Shown here piece after piece: positions 17,856-26,059 of a stretch of 56,194 bases of DNA. The notes under the pieces are model-generated. The model was not told the origin of the DNA. It saw only the letters and a program-made list of their open reading frames with translations, and ran no database searches. This stretch comes from Lachnospiraceae bacterium (GTDB lineage: Bacteria > Bacillota > Clostridia > Lachnospirales > Lachnospiraceae): NCBI GenBank assembly GCA_024403435.1, contig JAKSRV010000003.1:1-56194 (forward strand). The letters run 5' to 3'. The translations under genes were made by a program, and so were the position numbers. The number at the start of each line of letters is the position of its first letter. Within the stretch, counting starts at the first letter, position 1.

Positions 17856-19060
17856 TGTTTCTAACTTTTTTTGAAACTCTGCGTGCTAAGGGCGTACATG
17901 TTACATTGGGCGAATTCCTGGACCTTCAGGAAGCTTTGGATAAGGGATTGTGTGGTAGTTCACTTACACAGTTTTATTATGTATCACGTATGATTCTGGT
18001 AAAGACAGAGACAGACTATGATAAATTTGATATGGCATTTGAGGAATGCTTCAAGGCTGCTGAGCGTGAGACCGAGGTCGGCGCGCAGATGCTGAGATGG
18101 CTGGATAAATCCGAAATGCTTGAGCTTGCACATGAGGAAGCCAGAAATCATTTGAATCAGACTGAGGACCTTCAGATTGATAAGGATGACGTCGAGGAAA
18201 AATTCAAGCAAAGACTCAAGGATCAGAATGAGGAACATAACGGAGGTTCCTTCTGGATCGGAACCATGGGTAAAACCTCCTTCGGTAATATGGGAGGAAA
18301 TGTCGGTGGTGTAAGAGTCGGAGGTCAGACCGGTTATCAGTCTGCATTTTCTGTAGTCGGTGCACGTAAGTATCGTGACTTCCGTGACGACAGAGTAATG
18401 GATAACAGACAGTTCCAGCTTGCATTCAGAAGACTCAGACAGTTTTCGGCTAATCTTGATATTCCCGAGACAGAGCTTGATATTGAAAATACAATAGACA
18501 AGACCTGTAATCAGGGCGGTGTGCTTTCTATTCAGATGAAGAAGCCCAGAAGGAATGCGGTTAAGCTGATGCTTTTGATGGACAGTGGCGGAACTATGAT
18601 TCCGTACAGTTCGCTTCTTAATGATTTGTTTCAGGCTGTTAATAAATCAAATCACTATAAGGATGTAAAATGTTATTACTTCCACAACTGTATCTATAGT
18701 CATTTGTATAAGACGCCCGAATGTGAAAACGGAGATTGGGTGGAGACAGATTGGCTCTTTAGAAATGCAGACAGTGATTATAAGGTTATTATTGTAGGCG
18801 ATGCTGCTATGGCACCTGAAGAGCTTTACTCGGACAGCGGTAATTATCGTGGCCCGAACGGCGGATTGTCAGGTTATGAATGGCTTAAGCTTGTCAAGAG
18901 ACACTATAAAAAGGTGGTGTGGCTCAATCCTAAGATGGCACCCGGTAAGGCGCCTTGGAGAGAGGCTGAGTCGGCATGCAAGGAGCTGTTCCCTATGTAT
19001 AAGCTTACGGTGGCAGGCTTGAATAAAGCTATGTATGAGCTTATGAAACCGCAGAAGTAG
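17855..19060 (+). CDS. CoxE-like VWA-domain protein, partner of the MoxR ATPase
   Basis: 401 residues. N-terminal helical part; Gly-rich stretch about 128-160; C-terminal VWA-like domain beginning KLMLLMDSGGTM, where the MIDAS metal site would be. The canonical D-x-S-x-S is replaced by D-S-G-G-T, so the +2 serine is missing. Later KVIIVGDAAMAPEEL and VWLNPK fit the domain core of CoxE-like proteins. GTG start at 17855 overlaps the previous stop by one base (TAGTG), showing translational coupling. No terminator is obvious after it. Confidence 0.85.
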   Translation: MFLTFFETLRAKGVHVTLGEFLDLQEALDKGLCGSSLTQFYYVSRMILVKTETDYDKFDMAFEECFKAAERETEVGAQMLRWLDKSEMLELAHEEARNHLNQTEDLQIDKDDVEEKFKQRLKDQNEEHNGGSFWIGTMGKTSFGNMGGNVGGVRVGGQTGYQSAFSVVGARKYRDFRDDRVMDNRQFQLAFRRLRQFSANLDIPETELDIENTIDKTCNQGGVLSIQMKKPRRNAVKLMLLMDSGGTMIPYSSLLNDLFQAVNKSNHYKDVKCYYFHNCIYSHLYKTPECENGDWVETDWLFRNADSDYKVIIVGDAAMAPEELYSDSGNYRGPNGGLSGYEWLKLVKRHYKKVVWLNPKMAPGKAPWREAESACKELFPMYKLTVAGLNKAMYELMKPQK

Positions 19061-19143
19061 GTAGTATTATGTTAAATATAGAATTACAGGTTTTTAACAG
19101 AACAAGAACCGGCGGAGCAACAGATCGATACCGGTATTAATAG

Positions 19144-19172
19144 TTGACTGTTAATGACTTAATAAATATATA
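19144..19172 (+). promoter_or_regulatory. Promoter for tyrS
   Basis: TTGACT (19144-19149) and TATATA (19167-19172) with a 17-base spacer, 38 bases before the tyrS ATG. A 10-bp palindrome ATACCGGTAT (19128-19137) lies just upstream. There is no T-box signature (no GGTGGNACCGCG-type antiterminator), so tyrS appears not to be T-box controlled. Confidence 0.65.
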
Positions 19173-19209
19173 TTGAAATATAAAAATAATAGATTTGGAG
19201 AATTAAAAA

Positions 19210-20433
19210 ATGGGAGTTTATGAAGAATTACAGGCAAGAGGTCTCATTGCACAGGTAACAGATGAGGATACCATCAGAGACCTTGTAAATAACGGAAAGG
19301 CAGTTTTCTACATTGGATTCGATCCTACCGCAGACAGCCTTCATGTAGGTCACTTTATGGCACTTTGCCTTATGAAGAGACTTCAGATGGCAGGCAATAA
19401 GCCTATCGCACTTATCGGTGGCGGTACCGCGATGATCGGTGACCCTTCGGGAAGAACTGATATGCGTTCTATGATGACTACCGAGACTATCGATCACAAC
19501 TGTGAGTGCTTCAAGAAGCAGATGAGCCGCTTCATCGAGTTTGGTGAGGATAAGGCTATTATGGTTAATAACGCAGAGTGGCTCAGAGACCTCAACTACA
19601 TTGAGTTTATCAGAGACATCGGTGCATGCTTTTCTGTAAACAATATGCTTAGAGCAGAGTGCTACAAGCAGCGTATGGAAAAGGGACTTTCATTCCTTGA
19701 GTTCAACTACATGATTATGCAGAGCTATGACTTTATGGCTCTTTACCAGAAGTACGGATGTAACCTTCAGTTCGGCGGAGACGATCAGTGGTCTAACATG
19801 CTCGGCGGAACAGAGCTTATCAGAAAGAAGCTTGGCAAGGATGCATCTGCTATGACTATTACACTTCTTCTCAATTCAGAAGGTAAGAAGATGGGTAAGA
19901 CTGCTAAAGGAGCTGTATGGCTTGATCCTGAAAAGACTTCACCTTACGAGTTCTACCAGTACTGGAGAAATGTAGGCGATAACGATGTTCTTAAGTGCAT
20001 CAGAATGCTTACATTCCTACCTCTTGAGCAGATTAATGAGATGGATAGCTGGGAAGGCAGCCAGCTTAACGAGGCTAAGGAGATTCTTGCTTACGAGCTT
20101 ACCAAGCTTGTACATGGTGATGAGGAAGCTGAAAAGGCTAAGGCTGCTGCAAAGGCTCTGTTTGCAGGTGGCGGAGATATGGCAGATATGCCTACTACCA
20201 CTCTTAAGGCAGAGGATTTCAGAGACGGTAGTATAGACATTCTTGGCGTTCTTACAGCATCAGGTCTTACTCCTTCGAGAAGCGAAGCAAGACGTGCTGT
20301 AGAACAGGGTGGTGTTACTGTAAATGACGAGAAGGTTACAGATATCAAGACCACATATACTGCAGAAGCTTTTGCGGGTGACGGAATGCTTGTTCGCAGA
20401 GGCAAGAAGAATTACAAGAAAATTGTATTTTAA
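19210..20433 (+). CDS. tyrS: Tyrosyl-tRNA synthetase
   Basis: Class I aminoacyl-tRNA synthetase, 407 residues. HIGH-type motif LHVGHF in the N-terminal Rossmann fold, tyrosine-binding [14 protein letters not shown]-type KKMGKTAKG, and a C-terminal S4 RNA-binding domain (about 340-407: [17 protein letters not shown]). It is followed after 24 bases by a nucleoside phosphorylase gene with its own RBS AGGAGGG, so the two may be co-transcribed. Confidence 0.97.
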   Translation: MGVYEELQARGLIAQVTDEDTIRDLVNNGKAVFYIGFDPTADSLHVGHFMALCLMKRLQMAGNKPIALIGGGTAMIGDPSGRTDMRSMMTTETIDHNCECFKKQMSRFIEFGEDKAIMVNNAEWLRDLNYIEFIRDIGACFSVNNMLRAECYKQRMEKGLSFLEFNYMIMQSYDFMALYQKYGCNLQFGGDDQWSNMLGGTELIRKKLGKDASAMTITLLLNSEGKKMGKTAKGAVWLDPEKTSPYEFYQYWRNVGDNDVLKCIRMLTFLPLEQINEMDSWEGSQLNEAKEILAYELTKLVHGDEEAEKAKAAAKALFAGGGDMADMPTTTLKAEDFRDGSIDILGVLTASGLTPSRSEARRAVEQGGVTVNDEKVTDIKTTYTAEAFAGDGMLVRRGKKNYKKIVF

Positions 20434-20457
20434 GGGGTAAATAGGAGGGTATAGCCT

Positions 20458-21297
20458 ATGTCAGGAACTAATGCTGCCGAAAAGCTTGAAAGAGTATATC
20501 AGGCTGTGAGAAAGCTTACAGACTTTGAGCCCAAGATTGGTTTGGTGCTTGGTTCGGGATTGGGAGATTATGCAAAGAATATACAGGTTGTATATGAATT
20601 GCCTTATAATGAAATCGAAGGATTCCCTGTATCTACAGTACAAGGTCATGACGGTAGATTTATATTCGGAATGTTAGGGGAGGTTCCGATTGTATGCATG
20701 AAGGGTCGTGTTCATTATTATGAGGGATATGACATTTCAGATGTTGTATTACCTATCAGACTTATGGGTAAGCTTGGAATCAAGACTTTGTTCCTGACAA
20801 ATGCTGCCGGAGGAATTAAGACAGGCTTCAGCGCAGGCGATTTGATGCTTATTACAGATCATATTTCTGTATTTGCACCCAATCCGCTTATTGGACCGAA
20901 TATGGCCGACCTTGGCCCCAGATTCCCCGATATGACTGATGTTTACACTCCCGAGCTTCGTGAGAAAGTATTGGAGATTGCTTATGAGAAGGATATTCCC
21001 ATAGAGCAGGGTGTATATTGCCAGCTTACCGGACCTACATATGAGACACCTGCAGAGATTAGAATGCTTAAAACTCTCGGAGCCGATGCAGTAGGTATGA
21101 GTACAGTTGTTGAAGCAATTGTTGCCAGGCATATGGGACTCAAGATTTGCGGTATTTCCTGCATCAGTAATCTTGCTGCAGGGCTTAATCCTGTACCCCT
21201 TTCTCATGCTGAGGTTCAGGCAGCTGCAGATGAAGCGGCACCCAGATTTGCTATGCTCTTAACAGAGACAATCAAGGTTGTAGGTAAATCACTTTAA
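20458..21297 (+). CDS. punA: Purine nucleoside phosphorylase (PNP-I, trimeric type)
   Basis: Phosphorolysis of guanosine and inosine-type nucleosides in purine salvage. 279 residues with GLVLGSGLGDYA (phosphate site), QGHDGRF, KGRVHYYEGY, TNAAGGI and QLTGPTYETPAE with the base-contacting MSTVVEAIVARH. Closed by a strong terminator; the next transcription unit starts with cytidine deaminase, another salvage enzyme. Confidence 0.94.
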   Translation: MSGTNAAEKLERVYQAVRKLTDFEPKIGLVLGSGLGDYAKNIQVVYELPYNEIEGFPVSTVQGHDGRFIFGMLGEVPIVCMKGRVHYYEGYDISDVVLPIRLMGKLGIKTLFLTNAAGGIKTGFSAGDLMLITDHISVFAPNPLIGPNMADLGPRFPDMTDVYTPELREKVLEIAYEKDIPIEQGVYCQLTGPTYETPAEIRMLKTLGADAVGMSTVVEAIVARHMGLKICGISCISNLAAGLNPVPLSHAEVQAAADEAAPRFAMLLTETIKVVGKSL

Positions 21298-21305
21298 TTT
21301 TATTT

Positions 21306-21334
21306 CAGAGGAGCTTTATGCTCCTCTGTCTTTG
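21306..21334 (+). terminator. Intrinsic terminator after punA
   Basis: CAGAGGAGC (21306-21314) pairs with GCTCCTCTG (21320-21328) across a TTTAT loop, followed by TCTTTG. GC-rich stem, moderate T tract. Confidence 0.8.
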
Positions 21335-21395
21335 TTATATACGATGAATAGTATAGGTAATTTATTTGTTGGGAATATGGAAAGAAGGGATTTCT

Positions 21396-21830
21396 GTGAA
21401 AAAAGAATCTATTGAAATGTTGATAGAGGCTGCACTTGATGCCAGAAATAATTCGTATTGTCCTTATTCGGGATATGCGGTGGGCGCGGCATTGCTGACG
21501 GCAGAGGACAAGGATTTTGAGAGCCGTATATATAAGGGCTGTAATGTGGAGAATGCTTCATACGGTGCAACAAACTGTGCGGAAAGAACTGCAATATTTA
21601 AGGCGGTAAGCGAAGGCAAGACCGAATTTGAAGCAATTGCAATAACAGGTGGATCTAAGGGAGAGAATCCCAAGGATTATGCTTTCCCCTGTGGCGTATG
21701 CAGACAAGTCATGGCTGAATTTTGCGGTAAGGATTTTACTGTGATTGTTGCAATCAGCACAGAGGAATATAAAGTATTTAAGTTTAATGAACTTTTGCCG
21801 GAAGCTTTTGGTGCGGCAAATATGGAGTGA
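21396..21830 (+). CDS. cdd: Cytidine deaminase
   Basis: Zinc enzyme deaminating (deoxy)cytidine in pyrimidine salvage. CYCPYSGYAVGAAL-type N-terminus (NSYCPYSGYAVG), the CAERTAIFKA motif with the zinc Cys and proton-shuttle Glu, and PCGVCRQVM with two more zinc cysteines. Start choice: the GTG at 21396 has AGAAGGG six bases upstream and gives 144 residues, close to the usual 130-140; an in-frame TTG at 21366 is unlikely. The next gene starts 3 bases after the stop. Confidence 0.93.
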   Translation: MKKESIEMLIEAALDARNNSYCPYSGYAVGAALLTAEDKDFESRIYKGCNVENASYGATNCAERTAIFKAVSEGKTEFEAIAITGGSKGENPKDYAFPCGVCRQVMAEFCGKDFTVIVAISTEEYKVFKFNELLPEAFGAANME

Positions 21831-21833
21831 TTG

Positions 21834-23507
21834 ATGTATATAGTTTACGGTGTTGCGATTTTGCTGCTGGTTTTATATATCAGAGGCCTGGTTACCTCAA
21901 GAAAAGAAAATGAGAAGCATCGCGATAGAATAAAAAGACAATTTGGCAAGAGCCTAAGCAAGGATTATTCCGAGCAGGGTAAGGCTCACAGGGTTGCTAT
22001 TATAAAGAATTATTCTGATGCGGAAAAACTGCTGGACGATATTACGTGGAACGATTTGGAGATGGAACGTATCTTTGAACGAATCGATTCATGCAGATCT
22101 GCTGCGGGTGAGGAGGATCTTTATTTCAGACTTCATGATGTCGGAAATATTGATGATAAATACAAGAAACTGATAAATGAATTTGATACCAATGAGGAAG
22201 CAAGATTTGAACTGACTATGGCGATGTGTAAGCTTGGCTATCTTAAGAAGCTGTCGCCTTATGATTATCTTGATTTTCTTACAAAGCAGGAAAAGAAAAA
22301 TTCTGCGAGAGACATAATAATGGATATTCTTTTTATCCCGTTGATTGTCCTTTCTTTTTTCTATCCGTTGTATGGAGCTGCTGCGGTATTTATTTTGCTG
22401 GTCGCTAATATTTTTATATATTTCAGAGACAAGCGAGCACTTGACGGATTGCTTGTCAGTCTTTCGTTTATTGTAAGAGTATCTGAGCAGGGAATATGGC
22501 TGTCAGACAAAAAATATGAATTCCTTGCCGAAGAGAATGCGCGCCTTGACGGATTAAAGAGTTTGCTCAGGGGTGTCAGAAACAGTGGTTCATATCTGAT
22601 TGCATCGGGAAGAAACAATACAGGTGCCACAGCTTCTTCAAGTCCTATTGAAATTGTGCTGAATTATATCAATATGGCTCTTCATATCGACTTGATTCAG
22701 TACAGAACAATGCTCGGTAAATTGTCGGGGCATAAAGATGATTACGAATGGCTGATCAGATTGTTTGGAACGTTGGATTCGGCAATCAGTGTTGCTTCTT
22801 TTAGAAGAAGTCTCGAGAACGGATGGGCTGAACCTGAGATTGGCGGAAACAATGCACATAATCTGTCTGTAGAGGCCGGTTATCATCCGCTTATTAAAAA
22901 GCCTGTGGTCAATTCTATAAGTACAGAAAGAGGAGTGCTGCTCACGGGATCAAATGCTTCCGGTAAATCAACATTTTTAAGAATGATTGCGATTAATGCA
23001 ATCATGGCACAGACGATACATACCGTGTGTGCTAAAAAATACAAGGCTCCTAAGTATAAGATATATTCATCTATAGCGCTTACTGACAATTTGCTTGGCG
23101 GAGAGAGCTACTTTATCGTCGAGATTAAGTCCTTAAAAAGAATACTTGACGCATCTATGGATGGTGAACCGGTTCTTTGTTTTGTCGATGAGGTGCTCAG
23201 GGGTACCAATACTGTAGAGCGAATCAGTGCTTCGAAGGTTATTCTGGAGTCATTGAACGGAAGGAATGTACTCAGTTTTGCGGCAACACATGACGGAGAA
23301 CTCTGTGAGCTTCTCGACAAGGATTATGATAACTACCATTTTGAAGAAAAAATTGTGGAATCCGATATCAGCTTTGATTATGAACTGAAAAAGGGGCCGG
23401 CATCGACCAGAAATGCTTTGAAGCTGCTTAGAAGCTACGGTTATGACATGGATTTGATAGATAAAGCGGAAAATATGGCATATAAACTTGACTCAAAAAT
23501 GAATTAA
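21834..23507 (+). CDS. Membrane-tethered MutS-like ATPase
   Basis: 557 residues. An N-terminal TM segment (about 2-20) and two closely spaced hydrophobic segments at about 157-198 anchor it in the membrane. The C-terminal 200 residues are a MutS domain V ATPase: Walker A GSNASGKS (372-379), the FIVEIKSLKRI signature helix, Walker B FVDEVLRGTNT, and AATHDGEL. It lacks the mismatch-recognition domain I (no FYEMF) and the MutS clamp, so it is not a mismatch-repair protein. Function unknown. ATG at 21834 has GGAG six bases upstream; a TTG at 21831 is the alternative. It may be co-transcribed with cdd. Confidence 0.85.
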   Translation: MYIVYGVAILLLVLYIRGLVTSRKENEKHRDRIKRQFGKSLSKDYSEQGKAHRVAIIKNYSDAEKLLDDITWNDLEMERIFERIDSCRSAAGEEDLYFRLHDVGNIDDKYKKLINEFDTNEEARFELTMAMCKLGYLKKLSPYDYLDFLTKQEKKNSARDIIMDILFIPLIVLSFFYPLYGAAAVFILLVANIFIYFRDKRALDGLLVSLSFIVRVSEQGIWLSDKKYEFLAEENARLDGLKSLLRGVRNSGSYLIASGRNNTGATASSSPIEIVLNYINMALHIDLIQYRTMLGKLSGHKDDYEWLIRLFGTLDSAISVASFRRSLENGWAEPEIGGNNAHNLSVEAGYHPLIKKPVVNSISTERGVLLTGSNASGKSTFLRMIAINAIMAQTIHTVCAKKYKAPKYKIYSSIALTDNLLGGESYFIVEIKSLKRILDASMDGEPVLCFVDEVLRGTNTVERISASKVILESLNGRNVLSFAATHDGELCELLDKDYDNYHFEEKIVESDISFDYELKKGPASTRNALKLLRSYGYDMDLIDKAENMAYKLDSKMN

Positions 23508-23517
23508 AGGGTATACT
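23488..23517 (+). promoter_or_regulatory. Promoter for the small membrane protein gene
   Basis: TTGACT (23488-23493, inside the 3' end of the MutS-like gene) and TATACT (23512-23517) with an 18-base spacer. Start of transcription expected near 23524, ahead of the TTGGAGG ribosome binding site. Confidence 0.65.
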
Positions 23518-23556
23518 ATATCTTGTATGGAATGAGATATCCATTGGAGGTTAATG

Positions 23557-23730
23557 ATGGAAAATTTAATGGCATTTCTTAGTAAGTTTTGTTCTTACCT
23601 CATCCTTATGGTTGTTATTATTGTAGTGGCAACTTTAGGATTTATTATCGGCAGAATTGTTCGCAAGGGCCTTGATAAGAATAAAGGTGGCGAAGCTGTA
23701 CAGACAGCAGAAGCAAAGAAAGAAGCGTAG
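23557..23730 (+). CDS. Small single-span membrane protein, unknown function
   Basis: 57 residues: a short N-terminus (MENLMAFLSK), one strong TM segment (about 13-33, LILMVVIIVVATLGFIIG), then a basic juxtamembrane stretch (RIVRKGLDKNKGG) and an Ala/Glu/Lys-rich tail ending AKKEA. The positive-inside rule puts the tail in the cytoplasm. Support for a real gene: TTGGAGG ends 6 bases before the ATG at 23557 (a second ATG at 23554 is too close), a consensus promoter lies upstream and a hairpin terminator downstream, so it looks like a stand-alone unit. I recognise no family. Confidence 0.75.
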   Translation: MENLMAFLSKFCSYLILMVVIIVVATLGFIIGRIVRKGLDKNKGGEAVQTAEAKKEA

Positions 23731-23743
23731 TCTATTAACATAT

Positions 23744-23801
23744 GGCGTCTTTTTATATCGTGGCCGAAGGCTTTTGATATGAGAGGACGCCTATATTTTT
23801 T
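23744..23801 (+). terminator. Probable terminator after the small membrane protein gene
   Basis: GGCGTC (23744-23749) pairs with GACGCC (23786-23791); inside, ATATC pairs with GATAT and GCC with GGC around a GAA loop. The stem is interrupted but is followed by TATATTTTTT. Confidence 0.55.
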
Positions 23802-23818
23802 CATCTGCGGAGATTATT

Positions 23819-24817
23819 ATGTCAAAATCATTCGGACAGAAAGCGAAAATACTGTATATCCTGAGATATCTTGAAGAGTATACGGATGAGAATAAATCTA
23901 TAACTACCAAGCAGATTCTTGAAAAACTTGCTGAAGAAGGGATTACCTGCGACAGAAAGACTATATATTCGGACATGGAATGCCTGAAGGATATGGGCTA
24001 CGAAATCGATCAGGAACCTACCAGAAACGGTGGCGGTTGGAAGCTGTTAAGCCGTGAGTTTGAATTGCCTGAGTTGAAGCTTTTGGTTGATGCTGTTCAG
24101 TCATCAAGATTTATCACTACCAAGAAATCCAGAGAACTTATCAAAAAGATTGAAAAGTTTACCAGCAATAATGAGGCGACAAAGCTCAATCGTCAAGTGT
24201 TTGTCGCAAGTCGAATAAAAGCTGAAAACGAGTCGATTTTTTATATTGTCGACAGCATTCAGACCGCTATTCAGGAGAATAAGCAGATAAGCTTCACCTA
24301 TTATGAGTGGAACAGCAAAAAGGAACTCGTCGTGAAGGGGGCTGAGAAAAGAGTAATCAATCCCTGGGCGCTGATTTGGAAGGATGAGAATTATTATTTG
24401 CTGGCTTACAGTTCCGAAGCAAATGATGCCAGACATTTCAGAGTCGACAAAATGCGTAATGTCGAGATACTTAAGACTCCCAGAGACGGCGGAGACTGGT
24501 TTAAGAAGATTGATCTTTCAAATTATGCAGATTCTACATTCTCTATGATGGGAGGTAATGTCGAGAATCTCAGTATCGATATGCCTGAGGGGCTTGTAGG
24601 TGTTGCAATAGATAAATTCGGTAAGGATATTACCATACAGAAGCTTGAGAATAAGCGTATAAGAATACGTGTAAAGGTTCAAAAAAGCGATCAGCTGTAC
24701 GGATGGCTGGCAGGACTTGGCGGAGAAGTGGTGATTCATTCTCCCGAGGATGTCAGAAATGAATATATAGATAGACTTAAAAAGATTCTCGAGAGTCATG
24801 AGAAGCTTGGCGAATAA
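23819..24817 (+). CDS. WYL-domain transcriptional regulator
   Basis: 332 residues. N-terminal helix-turn-helix of the HTH_11/DeoR-like type (about 8-70, with ITTKQILEKLAEEG and CDRKTIYSDMECL), then a WYL domain (about 140-220; VINPWALIWKDENYYLLAY carries the domain's W-x-x-Y-L-like core) and the C-terminal WCX region. WYL proteins sense ligands, often nucleic-acid-related, and regulate neighbours. Here the flanks are the small membrane protein and an aminotransferase. RBS GCGGAG lies 6 bases before the ATG. Confidence 0.92.
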   Translation: MSKSFGQKAKILYILRYLEEYTDENKSITTKQILEKLAEEGITCDRKTIYSDMECLKDMGYEIDQEPTRNGGGWKLLSREFELPELKLLVDAVQSSRFITTKKSRELIKKIEKFTSNNEATKLNRQVFVASRIKAENESIFYIVDSIQTAIQENKQISFTYYEWNSKKELVVKGAEKRVINPWALIWKDENYYLLAYSSEANDARHFRVDKMRNVEILKTPRDGGDWFKKIDLSNYADSTFSMMGGNVENLSIDMPEGLVGVAIDKFGKDITIQKLENKRIRIRVKVQKSDQLYGWLAGLGGEVVIHSPEDVRNEYIDRLKKILESHEKLGE

Positions 24818-24844
24818 TATTAGGTAAAAGGAAGTGGATGTAAA

Positions 24845-26035
24845 ATGGTTGTTCAGTTTGCGGACAGAATGAAAGACTATGAGGCGGGCATTTTTCAGGT
24901 GCTTAATGCTAAAAAACTTGATAAGGAAGCGAAGGGAGAACGTGTATATAACTTCTCTGTGGGAACACCGGATTTTGAACCTCCCAAGCATATTATGGAG
25001 GCATTGATAGAGGCTGCCAAGGAGCCTGCTAATTATAAGTATTCACTTATGGATATACCTGAGCTTACAGAGGCTGTAATACATCGTTATGAGAAGCGTT
25101 ACAGTGTGAAGCTCGAAAAGAATGAGATTATGAGCGTGTACGGCTCTCAGGAGGGAATTACACATATTGGTTTTACATTTGTTAATCCCGGTGATGTTGT
25201 ACTGGTGCCCAATCCGGGATATCCTATTTTCGGAATCGGCCCCGAATTGGCAGGTGCCGAGATTGTGCCATATAATCTCTATGAGGATAAAGGATATTTA
25301 CCCGACCTTAACGAAATTGAAGAAGCGTATGGAAAAAATTCTTCTTCGGGTAAGCATGCAAAATTTATTATTGTTTCTTATCCGCTGAATCCTGTATGCA
25401 AATGTGCACCCGAAAGCTTTTACAAGGAGCTTATTGAATGGGCTGAGCGCAATGAGATATTTATTATTCATGACAATGCATATTCGGATATTGTATATGA
25501 CGGTAAAGAAGGAAAATCCATATTATACTATGAGGGAGCCAAGAAGGTTGCCGTAGAGTTCTATTCGCTTTCAAAGTCGTTTAATTATACCGGCGCCAGA
25601 ATGTCTTTCCTCGTCGGAAATGCTGAGGTTATAGCGGCATTTAAGCGTTTCAGATCACAGATTGATTACGGAGTTTTTCTCCCGATTCAGTACGGTGCCA
25701 TAGCGGCACTTGAGGGACCAGATGATGCGGTATATGCGCAGTGTGCCGAATATGAGAAGAGAAGAAATGCTCTTTGTGATGGATTTACATCTATAGGTTG
25801 GCGATTTGAGCGAAGCCAGGGAAGTATGTTTGCTTGGGCTTCAATACCGGAGAAATATGGCGACAGAGATGTTGATTTTGTAATGGATTTCTTTGAGGCA
25901 ACAGGTATCCTGTGTACACCCGGTAGCAGCTTCGGAAGCCTAGGAAAAGGTCATGTCAGATTTGCATTGGTACTTCCTGTTGATGTGATAAATGAAGCTG
26001 TAGCCATTGCAGACAAGAGCGAAATACTTAAGTGA
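24845..26035 (+). CDS. PLP-dependent class I/II aminotransferase (LL-DAP/alanine aminotransferase-like)
   Basis: 396 residues of fold-type I. NFSVGTPDFEPP near the N-terminus, NPGYPIFGIG, SYPLNP, HDNAYSDIVYDG, and the PLP-binding Lys244 in LSKSFNYTGARM, followed by FLVGN. The overall pattern resembles DapL-like and AlaC-like enzymes; the amino-donor specificity cannot be set from sequence alone. It starts 27 bases after the WYL regulator with AAAGGAAGTGG upstream, so the two may form a transcription unit. nrdD begins 24 bases later. Confidence 0.85.
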   Translation: MVVQFADRMKDYEAGIFQVLNAKKLDKEAKGERVYNFSVGTPDFEPPKHIMEALIEAAKEPANYKYSLMDIPELTEAVIHRYEKRYSVKLEKNEIMSVYGSQEGITHIGFTFVNPGDVVLVPNPGYPIFGIGPELAGAEIVPYNLYEDKGYLPDLNEIEEAYGKNSSSGKHAKFIIVSYPLNPVCKCAPESFYKELIEWAERNEIFIIHDNAYSDIVYDGKEGKSILYYEGAKKVAVEFYSLSKSFNYTGARMSFLVGNAEVIAAFKRFRSQIDYGVFLPIQYGAIAALEGPDDAVYAQCAEYEKRRNALCDGFTSIGWRFERSQGSMFAWASIPEKYGDRDVDFVMDFFEATGILCTPGSSFGSLGKGHVRFALVLPVDVINEAVAIADKSEILK

Positions 26036-26059
26036 AAACAAAAGATTGGATATACATTT

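Noticed and set aside
19061..19209. T-box or leader-peptide control of tyrS; a 23-codon ORF at 19069-19140 ends in DRYRY
   Set aside because: No T-box antiterminator sequence is present, and the small ORF lies upstream of the likely tyrS promoter, so it would not be in the tyrS transcript. No RBS.
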